Assembly (NCBI RefSeq): GCF_041734735.1
Contig: NC_134898.1
Coordinates: 38,114,613 to 38,178,612 of the forward strand
Direction: 5' to 3'
Length of the DNA stretch: 64,000 bases
Source of the DNA: Babylonia areolata
Lineage: Eukaryota > Mollusca > Gastropoda > Neogastropoda > Buccinidae
Position 1 is the first letter of the stretch. Each line of letters begins with the position of its first letter. Shown piece by piece: positions 1 through 9,539 of the stretch. The position numbers were made by a program, and so were the translations under genes. The notes below the pieces were generated by a model. That model had not been told where the DNA came from, searched no databases, and saw nothing but the letters and a program-made list of their open reading frames with translations.

Positions 1-95
1 TGTGTGTGTTCTTTATCACATTCCTTCTGCAGCACTTCTTTCTGTTTTATTTCTTCTTCTTTCTTTCTCCCCTTTCCATTTAATATATATGTGTT

Positions 96-298
96 ATTGT
101 AATTAATGTAGATTAACAAGGACAGATTGGAAGAATGGGCCATGATATTGTAATTGATGTAGATTAGCAAGGACAGATTGGAAGAATGGGCCAAGATATT
201 GTAATTAATGTAGATTAACAAGGACAGATTGGAAGAATGGGCCAAGATATTGTAATTGATGTAGATTAGCAAGGACAGATTGGAAGAATGGGCCATGC
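96..298. repeat. 51-bp tandem repeat, four units
   Basis: Four head-to-tail units start at 96, 147, 198 and 249, a constant 51-base period. Each contains GGACAGATTGGAAGAATGGG. Units 1 and 3 read AATTAATGTAGATTAACA; units 2 and 4 read AATTGATGTAGATTAGCA, so the array is a twofold repeat of a 102-base dimer. It lies just upstream of a LINE fragment. No coding function is seen. Confidence 0.9.
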
Positions 299-347
299 CT
301 AAAATCTTAATCCTTGAATAAAAAAAACGTTTTGAGTTCTGAGGATC

Positions 348-790
348 TTCAACACCAATGTTAAAGCAGTCCTCTTGTACTGACGGCTCTGAAACACGGC
401 GAACAACCAAGACGAACACAAACTACAAGCCTTCATCAACAGATGCCTACGCCGTATTTTAAGCATCAAACGCCTGCCTCTGGAACAGAACAAACCAGGT
501 GCCCACCAGTGAGGAGATCAGGAGGAGAAATATGGGGCTGGATAAGCCATACCCTGCGAAAGCCTCCAGACGACACTACAAGACAGACACTTGAATGGAA
601 CCCCCAAGGAAAGAGGAGAGTGAGCAGACCTGGAGAAGAAGCACGGAGGATGAGATGAAGGCAGCCGGATGGACATGGACCCGGCTGAAGAGGACAGCCC
701 GAAACCGAGTCCGCTGGAGGAGCGCTGTAGCAGCCCTGTGCTCCACAAGGAGTCAAGAGGCATAAGTCAAATAACTCAAGTAAGATACTA
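348..790 (+). mobile_element. LINE 3' fragment (reverse-transcriptase C-terminal tail)
   Basis: Remnant of the C-terminal end of a non-LTR retrotransposon polyprotein. Conceptual translation gives FNTNVKAVLLY, then after a frame break GSET, QAFINRCLRRILS, WGWISHTLRKPPDD, TRQTLEWNPQGKRR and, near the end, RNRVRWRSAVAALCSTRSQ. This order (thumb, WIGHTLRKP-like block, WRSAV-like end) is the normal tail of RTE-like invertebrate LINEs. At least two frame changes separate the pieces, so it is dead. The catalytic YADD region and the endonuclease are absent, which is typical of 5' truncation. The clade assignment is uncertain. Confidence 0.8.
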
Positions 791-818
791 CGCATAATAA
801 AGGGAGTTTAGGTAATAA

Positions 819-895
819 CAGTTCTGCACATGTGTTAAACTGGAAGATCAGATAAATCTTCACCCTTCACGCATGAGTCGAAACCGGGCGTCAAA
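819..895 (-). mobile_element. Fragment of tRNA-derived SINE family B
   Basis: On the + strand it reads TCTGCACATGTGTTAAACTG, then a block resembling CTTCACCC and a degraded B-box region (GTCGAAACCGGGCG). This follows the order seen in the complete copy of family B at 22336-22734 read on the same strand. It is heavily diverged, and the ends are approximate. Confidence 0.45.
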
Positions 896-924
896 CTCTG
901 TGAGAGAATCCAACGATCCAACCA

Positions 925-1139
925 TTAACTCCTTGACTGCCGTGCCCGTATAATTCTGGGTCACCGATGACATCAAAAGAAGGGAAATAACTGTGGAAGG
1001 CTGAATTTTCACACAGTTGATTTAGAGTGGTATATCTCCAGTCCATTTTCTCACTTTTTGGCTGATTGTTCTGGATGTTGTTTTACGACTTGAAACATTA
1101 CTTTTTGCTCTTTTTTGTGCATGGCAGTCAAAGGGTTAA
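925..1139. mobile_element. MITE with TTAA ends, 215 bp
   Basis: The segment is bounded by TTAA at 925-928 and 1136-1139. Next to these are terminal inverted repeats: inward from the left, CTCCTTGACTGCCGTG; inward from the right on the other strand, CCCTTTGACTGCCATG. TTAA target duplication with short inverted repeats is the signature of piggyBac-type and a few other DNA transposons. No transposase is encoded, so it is a non-autonomous element. No empty site is available in the window for this copy. Confidence 0.7.
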
Positions 1140-1229
1140 TGTTCTGTCAAAACACCCGTCATGACTTCACAAAACTGCCTGATCCTATAGTTCAGAATTG
1201 GGGGAGGTACTGGGGAGACAAAACTGGTG

Positions 1230-1640
1230 AACAACGATGACTTGTTGTTTTTAGAGTCATCTGCAGATGATTTTATTAATCCAAACCATGGAAATGAGGT
1301 GTTATCGCAAGTTGCTAAACACCGGATACACTGGACACAATCACCAATGAACAAAACCATCAATGAGCACATGACTGCAGTCAGAAAAAGAGAACTGCTT
1401 TGGTATGGCCACGTAACAAGATCCGATGGCCTTGCTGAAGCAGTCTTCCAAGGAACTGTTGAGGGAGTGAGACAAAAGGGAGATAAAAAAAAAAAATAAT
1501 ACGATGAAAAACATGGGCTGGCAATAGTGCAGAATGAACGGGAAAATCCGATACCCAGGCTCTGACACACAACCGACCTGGATGAATCTGGTGAACAGTT
1601 TTCCTATGCGGCACCCTAGTGACTTTTCACAGAGTTAACA
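1230..1640 (+). mobile_element. LINE 3' fragment, different family from 348-790
   Basis: Translation gives MNKTINEHMTAVRKRELLWY, then GHVTRSDGLAEAVFQGTVEG and RQKGDKKKK, followed in another frame by HGLAIVQNERENP. This is the conserved RKRKLRWYGHVTRS..QGTVEGKR.RGRQKKRW tail of an RTE/CR1-like reverse transcriptase. The oligo-A run at 1485-1496 breaks the frame. Weak similarity continues to about 1640. Only the extreme C terminus is left, so it is a dead 5'-truncated copy. The sequence differs from the 348-790 fragment, so two families lie side by side. Confidence 0.8.
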
Positions 1641-1949
1641 GATAAGAAAAAGTGGAAGAACAAGAACAATACCACCACCACCACCAGCAGCAGCAGCAGC
1701 AGGTGCAGCAGCAAAATTTCTTACCTGAAAAGTATTTTCCACTGACTGCTTCTTTCACACACGCAATCAGGTTTGATAAAGGTGACTCCAGTCTTCGTAT
1801 TGATCACATATTGATCACAACCTGCTGCGTGATTGTCGGATGAACGAGACGTCCTGGAACGGCTGCACAGACTTCCGACAGCGTTGAGAACCGAGATGAC
1901 GACACGCGCACGTCACCTTTTGTTGAGGACGTTCAGACTGTAGATGACG

Positions 1950-1990
<41 letters not shown>

Positions 1991-2059
1991 GCTTCTTCTA
2001 CCTGAATGTTGTTAATGGGGAAGGGTGTACAGACCCACTTTCGTCTGACTGTCGTGGGA
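1641..2059. other. Low-complexity spacer with (CAN)n and (GT)n
   Basis: Holds a CAC/CAG-rich tract at about 1671-1716 and a (GT)n microsatellite at 1954-1986. I see no gene or recognisable transposon in the rest. Confidence 0.6.
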
Positions 2060-2200
2060 TTCCCCGGTTATTTTTAGCGAGAACCGCGCGCGCATGCGCG
2101 TCTCCATTTCCTGTCTTTTTTTGTCAGGGTGACCGAAAAACTAGAATTTCGTCTTGGAAATCGCAGTGCTGCCAAAAGGATTTTGAACAATTTCAGTGAG
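2060..2200 (+). promoter_or_regulatory. Candidate host promoter and first exon (NRF1-like site, splice donor)
   Basis: A GC-rich island around 2085-2103 contains GCGCGCATGCGCG, which matches the NRF1-type palindrome GCGCATGCGC. About 95 bases downstream is a strong 5' splice-donor-like sequence, GTGAGT, at 2196. The combination resembles a non-coding first exon of a plus-strand gene whose later exons are not seen. This is inference; alternating CG tracts also arise as simple repeats. Confidence 0.28.
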
Positions 2201-2652
2201 TATGTTTGCAAGTTTTCAAGATATATTTGGTTTTATAATTACACCCATTATTTGCTTTAGGTCTTCTATGTTTACTTTGAGTGTGTTTCTTGTTACATAT
2301 GCCAACTGACCCATTTATAATCTCTGCCGAAAAGTTGTCCGAACAAAGGCAATGCAGACTCAAGCTAGTTGCGGTGGTGGGTTACCCATGACGTCATAAT
2401 GATGAACTTCTTGCTCTGCAAGCTGCTGAGGATTCCCCCCCACGAACAGAAAGCAGGTGTGCAATCCCTCCCGGCCTACCGTTGTCCGTTTCGTGATCGT
2501 TCCCCTCTTCCCGGGGTAAACAGTCGCTTCGAACGGCAACGGACGATCGCCCCCAACTTTTCTTTTTTCTGCAGTCCTGTCCACAATCTGTGCGTGTTCA
2601 GGTTTGAAGGATAAAGAAAGAAACACACACATACATATATATATATATATAT

Positions 2653-2697
<45 letters not shown>

Positions 2698-3680
2698 TTG
2701 TTGTTATTTTTTTCCACCTGTCTAGCAGATTCCTGCATCAGTGCGAATGTGCGCTTGTCTCTTTCTTTTTTTTCCCTCCCCCCCCCCTCCCCCCCTCCTC
2801 CCCATTCTTTTTCTCTGTTTAACCTGTGTTGTGTGTTTGGGGGAGGGGAGGGGGGTTTAAGTATTGTCATTTTAGCTGTGAATCATTTTGAAGGCCATTG
2901 TGATGTATGTGATTGTTTTTAAGTGTACAGACTTGGTTTTCAATATAACAATAACAATAATAATAATGTTCATTTATATAGCGCCCTTTCTCTCTGTAAG
3001 AGCTCAGGGTGCTTTATATGAAAGAAAAATATTACAAATTACAAATCATTCATGACAACTCTTTCTTTTTGTCATGTAGGTATTGTTATGTTTCGTATGC
3101 ATTTTGAGTGCTGCGTGCAAATGTGGTTTTGCTTGTGTGTGTGCGTGTGTGTGTGTATGCATACATAAATTACTGTAAATGTTTCGGTGGATGTTTTACA
3201 GGATAATGTATGTAATTTGTCACTTTTAACATTTAAATGCATGTATTACTGAACAATTTTTTTTTTATAATGTACAGCGCAATTGAGCTTGTTGTACATT
3301 TGCATCTGGATAAGTGAGTTGCTGAAGCCAAAACCGACTATAGTAACTGCAACTGGTAGGGGAGGAGGGGAGGGGTGTTGCACACAGGAGTAGGGACTAG
3401 TGGTGATGGCTCTGGGCCGCATGCCTGAAACCAGCTGACCTGATGTCGTCCACTCCACTGGAGTTCCTGTATCGCTCAGTGCCAGACGGTGGCACCACAA
3501 AACATCTACTCGTGTAAACTGCTGATCGTTCCATGGTGTTTTTGCGTGATACAGACACTGTAGCGCCTAGGTTGTACAGGACGCTTGTTTTTCTTTCTAT
3601 GGTTGTAAATACCTATCTGGTGGAAGCGTTACCACCGACCCCTCAGCCAGTCGACTGAAGAAGGCCAGCCTTTTAGTGAG
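2201..3680. other. Spacer with microsatellites, no gene seen
   Basis: Contains (AT)n at about 2635-2652 running directly into (GT)n to 2694, a C-rich tract at 2776-2801, and part of repeat D (separate entry). Nothing else is recognisable. Confidence 0.6.
2945..3040 (+). repeat. Repeat D fragment (AAT-led, 'TTATATAGCGCC' family)
   Basis: Starts with an AAT-rich run, then TTTATATAGCGCCCTTTC and GAGCTCAGGGTGCTTTATA. The same order, TTATATAGCNC...GCTC(T/A)AGGTGCTTTACA, recurs at 5506 and 20579. It is a short dispersed repeat of unknown class. Confidence 0.65.
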
Positions 3681-3934
3681 TGGTGTCCTAAGTACATAAA
3701 ATCAGAACAGGCACTACCGAACACCACTGAAGTGACTCAGCAGCAGTGCAGGGTCGCCTCTGGTGTGTGGCCTCCTGTCGACCTGACATCGATGGTTCCC
3801 TGTGTGGACTGCCGGCACTGGGACTGAGACAGACGAACTCGGGTGTGGCTGTGTATGGGGGGGGACTCCGAATGAGCGATGTGGGAGAAATGCCACTGGA
3901 ACGGTGCAGATGATGGGGCAGCAAAAAAAAGAAA
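3681..3934 (+). repeat. Dispersed retroposon-like repeat H, copy 1
   Basis: About 250 bases, closely similar to 37674-37928 in the same orientation. Shared blocks include GGTGTCCTAAGTAC, GTGACTCAGCAGCAGTGCAG, GACATCGATGGTTCCCTG and GGTGCAGATGATGGGGCAGC. Both copies end in an A-rich tail (3923-3931 here), which suggests retroposition. No coding capacity or tRNA head is visible. Confidence 0.8.
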
Positions 3935-4135
3935 GTCCAGCCAGAGGCCTCGGCGTCTTGTCTTGGAGGATCTGAAGCTGGAGGCCCTGCAGTAGGTATG
4001 TCGTACTGCCTTCCCCTCTCCCTTGAGCGGTGGGTCCCTGCTATGAAGCGGGCAGCTCGAAAGGCGCTGAATAATATTATCATTGTAGTCCTGTTTTAGT
4101 TGGTATCATAAACTAATTCAAGGACCACGTGCTAC

Positions 4136-4389
4136 TTCTTCTTCTTCTTCTTCTTCTGCGTTCGTGGGCTTCAACTCCCACGTTCACTCGTATATACGCG
4201 AGTGGGCTTTTTACGTGTATGACCGTTTTTACCCCGCCATGTAGGCAGCCATACTCCGTTTTCGGGGGTGTGCATGCTGGGTATGTTCTTGTTTCCATAA
4301 CCCACCGAACGCTGACATGGATTACAGGATCTTTAACGTGCGTATTTGATCTTATGCTTGCGCATACACACGAAGGGGGTTCAGGCACT
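4136..4389 (-). mobile_element. SINE family B, 5'-truncated, with 13-bp TSD
   Basis: Matches the central and 3' parts of the full family-B copy at 22336-22734. The tRNA head is missing, so this is a 5'-truncated minus-strand insertion. The 3' end is an (AGAAG)-type tail, read as CTTCTTCTTC on the + strand. It is flanked by a perfect 13-base direct repeat, GACCACGTGCTAC, at 4123-4135 and 4390-4402, which proves target-primed insertion and gives exact ends. Confidence 0.93.
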
Positions 4390-4402
4390 GACCACGTGCT
4401 AC

Positions 4403-4653
4403 GATTGCTGGTTTTTTTGTGGGGGGTTTTGTGGGTTTTGTTGTTGTTGTTTTGTTTTGTTTTGGTTTGGGTTTTTTTTTTTTTGCTGTTTTGGTTTGTA
4501 GTGTTGCTAAGGTTGCTGCAGCTATATGGAGCAAAGTCATCACAGGCTGTAAAGTTGATATCGAGCCGTACAACTGCAGCGATAGGCTTGCACCTGAGCT
4601 ACTGAACTATTGTCATTACACACACACTTACACAAATACACACGCGCGCGCTC

Positions 4654-4705
<52 letters not shown>

Positions 4706-4848
4706 AAATAATCATGTAAGATATGCATAATTTCCGTGACTGTAGTTGTTTTTCTATTCCTCATTGTTTTTTTGTTTTTGTGTTGGTAAATGATAAGAAA
4801 CCAACCCGAAGACAAAGGAAATATCTCTGATAGAAATAAGAGGGACTT
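4403..4848. other. G/T-rich spacer and (CA)n
   Basis: Contains a long T/G-rich tract (about 4408-4500) and (CA)n at 4659-4702. No gene is seen. Confidence 0.6.
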
Positions 4849-5034
4849 CCCACGCTTTTTCACACATTGTGAGAAAGCGTGGGGGCGCCCCCCCCCCCCC
4901 CTCCCCTACACCTCCCCCCTCCCCCAAGGTTTCTCCAAATTGAGAAGAAGAAAAAAAACGTGGGAGGAGAATGACCACACTTTCTTGCAAACCCACGATT
5001 TCTTTCTAAGTGGGATTGCGAGAAATCGTAGGCT
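4849..5034. repeat. Hairpin repeat J, two units
   Basis: Unit 1 is a near-perfect hairpin: left arm 4849-4864 (CCCACGCTTTTTCACA), loop CAT, right arm 4868-4883 (TGTGAGAAAGCGTGGG), with 15 of 16 positions paired. Unit 2 has arms ACGATTTCT and AGAAATCGT around a longer loop (about 4995-5029). A C-rich tract at 4889-4902 lies between them. Related units occur at 48.7 and 49.6 kb. Confidence 0.6.
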
Positions 5035-5070
5035 TAAAAGGGCTTTAGAAGACTCTATCAGTATCAGAAG

Positions 5071-5178
5071 CTCAAGGAGGCGTCACTGCGTTCGGACAAA
5101 TCCATATCCGCTCCACCACATCTGCCAAGCAGATGCCCGACAAGCAGCATAACCCAACGCGCTTAGTCAGGCCTTGAG
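5071..5178 (-). mobile_element. Isolated SINE/retroposon 3' tail (A-tail)
   Basis: On the + strand it begins CTCAAGGAGGCGTCACTGCG and ends TTAGTCAGGCCTTGAG. It is the 108-base 3' tail found in SINE family A and in retroposon C, here without a head, so it is an extreme 5' truncation. A CATCTGCCAAGCAGATG hairpin is present. Confidence 0.85.
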
Positions 5179-5505
5179 TTCAGAGGACAATGGGCGTTGG
5201 GGTGGTCCCCAGAGGCCAGCTAGCACCCAAGTCTGCAGCACGAAGAGCCAGTGCAATCTTGCCTCCCAGTTGGAGTCACAGTCCTCCTCGGCGGTAAATG
5301 AGATCCCATTGCAATGGAAAAAAAAAAAGATCATACAGCTCGCACTCTACTGTTTGCCCCAACTGTAAGCTTTTTATCAATCTCTGATGTAAGCCGCCGC
5401 AAGTGTTACATTCTAAACTGTAACCATCCGGTATGTTAAGAATTGAGCTCTATGATATAAGTGCCTTCCAATGATTGATTGATTGATTGATATGGATAAC
5501 TTATA

Positions 5506-5715
5506 AAGCGCCTATCCTCGGTCGGAGACCAAGCTCTAAGTGCTTTACAAACACGGGGTCATTTACACAACAGGCTGCCTACCTGGGTAGAGCCGTTGAT
5601 GGCTGCCATTGGGCGCTCATCATTCGTTTCCTGCGTCATTCAGTCAAACATCCACCCGTTTACAGAGTGTTGGGGCTGATTGAATCCAGGTGCAAACATT
5701 CCACACTTGGAACGA
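5506..5715 (+). repeat. Repeat D, longer copy
   Basis: Preceded by (GATT)n at 5475-5490. It holds CTTATAAAGCGCCTATCCTC, AAGCTCTAAGTGCTTTACAA and CAACAGGCTGCCTACCTGGG. This is the longest copy of the repeat also seen at 2945 and 20579. Class unknown; no open frame. Confidence 0.7.
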
Positions 5716-5825
5716 TGAAGACCCTTTCTCTGGGTGTTCCGACTGAGACTATCATCACATTTCTCACCTGGTCCGGTAACAGTTTGTTTTGAGTCGACAT
5801 GTTTTGCTTCTTTGTTTGTTTGTTT

Positions 5826-5896
<71 letters not shown>

Positions 5897-6168
5897 TTTC
5901 TTCTTTTTTTTCTTTTCTTTTTTTTCAGTGATGTGTTTATTTTTCTGGTTCCTTTTTTTCTGCCTTTCGGGGACTGCGGGATGAAATAAAGACTTGTTTG
6001 CGGTACCCTCAGTACATCAATTCATTCACACGTTCAGTCATTCATTGTCTCTCTCTTTCCTTCTGCAACCTGTAGAAAGAATGCACATTGACACATTTGT
6101 TTACAATTAAACGTTATACATACATCAAATACATGCATCAAGCATACCATACGAACACTGAAGCGTGT

Positions 6169-6234
<66 letters not shown>

Positions 6235-6367
6235 TGCGTGCACGCATCCGCAAACACACGACCAGAATGATATGTACTGAAGATATATATATATACATAT
6301 ATATATTTATATATACAATGAATAGTTGAAAACCAACACCTATTTTGTTCAACCAAAAAAAAAAAAC

Positions 6368-6412
<45 letters not shown>
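5826..6412. repeat. Cluster of microsatellites: (CT)n, (CA)n, (AT)n, (GA)n
   Basis: (CT)n at 5826-5891, a T/C-rich tract to 5926, (CA)n at 6178-6233 preceded by alternating GC, AT-rich runs at 6280-6318, and (TA)n-(GA)n at 6368-6410. Open frames here are dinucleotide translations only. Confidence 0.9.
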
Positions 6413-6545
6413 CCAAGAACGTTCATTCATTTTGATGGTACTCTATTTTGTGTATTTTCTTTTGTCAGTTCGTGAAACAGTGCCCCTGGATTCGCAATAA
6501 TGTCCTGACACCGGCTAACCCCATGCTTCTTGAAACCCTTTGAAA

Positions 6546-6556
6546 TCAGTAGTAGC

Positions 6557-6648
<92 letters not shown>

Positions 6649-6660
6649 CTGCAGTTATTG
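6546..6660. repeat. Compound trinucleotide array (GTA)n(GCA)n
   Basis: A run of GTA units is followed directly by a run of GCA units, ending in GGAGCTGCAG. It translates to homopolymers in every frame, so no protein is inferred. Confidence 0.9.
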
Positions 6661-7359
6661 TTGTTGTTGTTTTTAACGTGTATTTGTGTTGTTGTGGTTT
6701 GTTTTTTTGTGTGGTTTTTTGTGTTTTTTGTTTTTAACATCCTTTACTTATTTCATTCCCATACGGTCCTGAGATTACGGGATAGAAGAAGAAGAAGAAG
6801 AAGACAGAAAGAAAAAGAAGGGGAAAGGAGTTTCCTCATTTATTCCCTTCGTTCTCTCCAGTTTAAGTAATTGAAATAATGGTTACTTTTTTCTTTTTTT
6901 TTCTTTTATCTTTTCTTCTTTTTTTTCTTTCTTTTTTTTTCGTTTAGCGATTCACAGCCACCACCACACCCCTCTCCTTCTCAGACCACCCCATCTATAC
7001 CTCTCTCTACTACCACTTGTGTCTTTATAAACCTTACGGTTTCATGACAGTAAAATCTATTCTATTCCATTCTATTCACCACCACACCCATGCTCTCCCT
7101 CTTATTGCCATTCCAGACTACCTTGATGTAGGGGAGATAATTTACGTCTTTTCTGTGCTTGTCAGACGGAACAAATACAACAGTTTTCTCCCTTTTGCCC
7201 TCTCCCACACCCATCCCAACACACCGCTCTTCCCCCACGGACATAATTATAAATAGATTTACAGACCGTGTCCCGTGCACTCCCCCCTTCCCCGCCCCCC
7301 CCTCGCCCCCCCCCACCCCCCACCCCCGTTCTCACCTCCTCCCTCTTGTCTGACTCCCT
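6661..7359. other. Low-complexity spacer
   Basis: T-rich and C-rich tracts, and a (TCTAT)-like pentamer at 7055-7078 of the kind that often ends a retroposon. No gene is seen. Confidence 0.55.
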
Positions 7360-8121
7360 GCATTGCTTTTTGATGTTGTTGTCTTTCTTCTTCTTTCTTT
7401 TTTATTCTCCACCCTCTTCATTGCTTTTTGATGTTCTTGTCTTTTTTCTTCATTGTTTTTCCTGTCTTTCTTCTTGGTTTTTACTGTCCACTCCCTACAT
7501 TGCTTTTTGATGTTGTTGTTCCTGTCTTTTTTCTTGGTTTTTACTGTCCACACCCTACATTGCTTTTTGATGTTGTTGTTCCTGTATTTCTTCTTCTTTG
7601 TTTTTACTGTCCACTCCCTACATTGCTTTTTGATGTTGTTGTTCCTGTATTTCTTCTTCTTTGTTTTTACTGTCCACTCCCTACATTGCTTTTTGATGTT
7701 GTTGTTCCTGTCTTTTTTCTTGGTTTTTACTGTCCACACCCTACATTGCTTTTTGATGTTGTTGTTCCTGTCTTTTTTCTTCTTGGTTTTTACTGTCCAC
7801 TCCCTACATTGCTTTTTGATGTTGTTGTTCCTGTCTTTTTTCTTCATTGTTTTTCCTGTCTTTCTTCTTGGTTTTTACTGTCCACTCCTAAATTGCTTTT
7901 TGATGTTGTTGTTCCTGTATTTCTTCTTCTTTGTTTTTACTGTCCACTCCCTACATTGCTTTTTGATGTTGTTGTTCCTGTCTTTTTTCTTCATTGTTTT
8001 TCCTGTCTTTCTTCTTGGTTTTTACTGTCCACTCCCTACATTGCTTTTTGATGTTGTTGTTCCTGTATTTCTTCTTCTTTGTTTTTACTGTCCACTCCCT
8101 ATATTGCTTTTTGATGCTATT

Positions 8122-8125
<4 letters not shown>
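7360..8125. repeat. Minisatellite, ~12 units of about 60-85 bases
   Basis: GATGTTGTTGT-type cores recur near 7369, 7427, 7510, 7570, 7633, 7695, 7756, 7818, 7901, 7963, 8050 and 8113. The basic unit contains CTGTCCACTCCCTACATTGC and is about 60 bases. Longer units insert a CATTGTTTTTCCTGTCTTTC block. The array is open in both plus-strand frames and on the minus strand (repeating RNNNIKKQCREWTVKTKKK), as expected from a T-rich repeat, not from a gene. Confidence 0.92.
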
Positions 8126-8164
<39 letters not shown>

Positions 8165-8223
8165 CTTCACATTCCTTATAAATGTGTCAAGAAGAGCATC
8201 GTTTTTCCCCGCGACTACTACTG

Positions 8224-8259
<36 letters not shown>

Positions 8260-8410
8260 CTACTACTACTTCTACTGCTCACTACTACTACTACTACTAC
8301 GTAATAATAATAATAATGATAATAATTACAATGATAATGATAAGAAGAAGTACTGTTGTTGCTGCTGCTGCTACTACTACTGTTACTGCTACAACTAATA
8401 ATGATAATAA
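8126..8410. repeat. Poly-T and CTA/CTG trinucleotide tracts
   Basis: A T-run at about 8128-8160, then interspersed CTA, CTG, AAT and GAT triplets to 8410. Simple sequence only. Confidence 0.85.
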
Positions 8411-8694
8411 TAAGTGCGTTTTGCAAACAGTGTTATGCGTACAGTACAATAAATCTTACAACACTGGATGCATCGTCAAAAAGGAAGCCAATATATCGAT
8501 GTCTTCAAAACAGCTTCTTTTCTTTAAGTGAGCATTTTCTCTGCTGAGATTTGTATGTACTGTTTGCTTTTTTTTTCTTCTAATAGCTGTTTATACTTAT
8601 TATATATTATGTCCACCTTAAGAGGAAAAAGAAATGATTCATTTCCCAGCCCTCGTTTCGTTTTCATACAGGGTTTACATGATGCAACACCGGC

Positions 8695-9002
<308 letters not shown>

Positions 9003-9271
9003 TCCCTTCCCTCTGCACCTCCAACCAACAGAAAGGGAGGTAGCTTCTGATTTCTACCCCATTATACCGTGTTCGAAATAAGATTACTAGTTTCCTCCCT
9101 TGGATTCGGGTTTTTCTGTTGTTGTTGCTCTTCTGTGTTGGGTGGGTTGTTTTGTTTGTTTGTTTGTTTGTTTTTTTTGGGGGGGTTGTTTGTTTTCGGG
9201 AGGTGCCTTTTGGTGAGGTTTTTTTTTTTCCATCCGTCTCCCAACTACCTTACCCTCTCCCTCCCAATTGT

Positions 9272-9415
9272 AACTTTCTAGTCATTCGGATGAGACGATT
9301 AGCCGAGGTCCCGTGTGCAGCCGCATGCACTTAGCACATGTAAAAGAACACACGGCAACGAAAGGGTTGTCCCTGGCAAATTTCTGTAGAAAATCCATTT
9401 CGATAGGAAGACAAA
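9272..9415 (+). mobile_element. SINE family E fragment (central domain)
   Basis: Contains GTCATTCGGATGAGACGATT, GAGGTCCCGTGTGCAGCCGC, ACACGGCAACGAAAGGGTTG and TCCCTGGCAAATTTCTGTAG. It lines up with the nearly complete copy at 63655-64000. No tRNA head is recognisable upstream, and the 3' end runs into CA/C-rich sequence. Confidence 0.8.
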
Positions 9416-9539
9416 CACACAAACCTCATCCTCTACCCCCCCTCGCCCACCACCCCCACCCCCCACTCCCCCCTCCCCGTCACACACACACATACACACA
9501 CGCACAGAGGCTGCCACTGATTGGCCGCAGTGTGTTGCT

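Noticed and set aside
96-298. CRISPR-like array
   Set aside because: Units are contiguous without unique spacers, and the genome is clearly eukaryotic.
7332-8181. Long overlapping open frames of 171-242 codons on both strands
   Set aside because: They are translations of a T-rich minisatellite; frames differ only by phase and show repeated low-complexity peptides.
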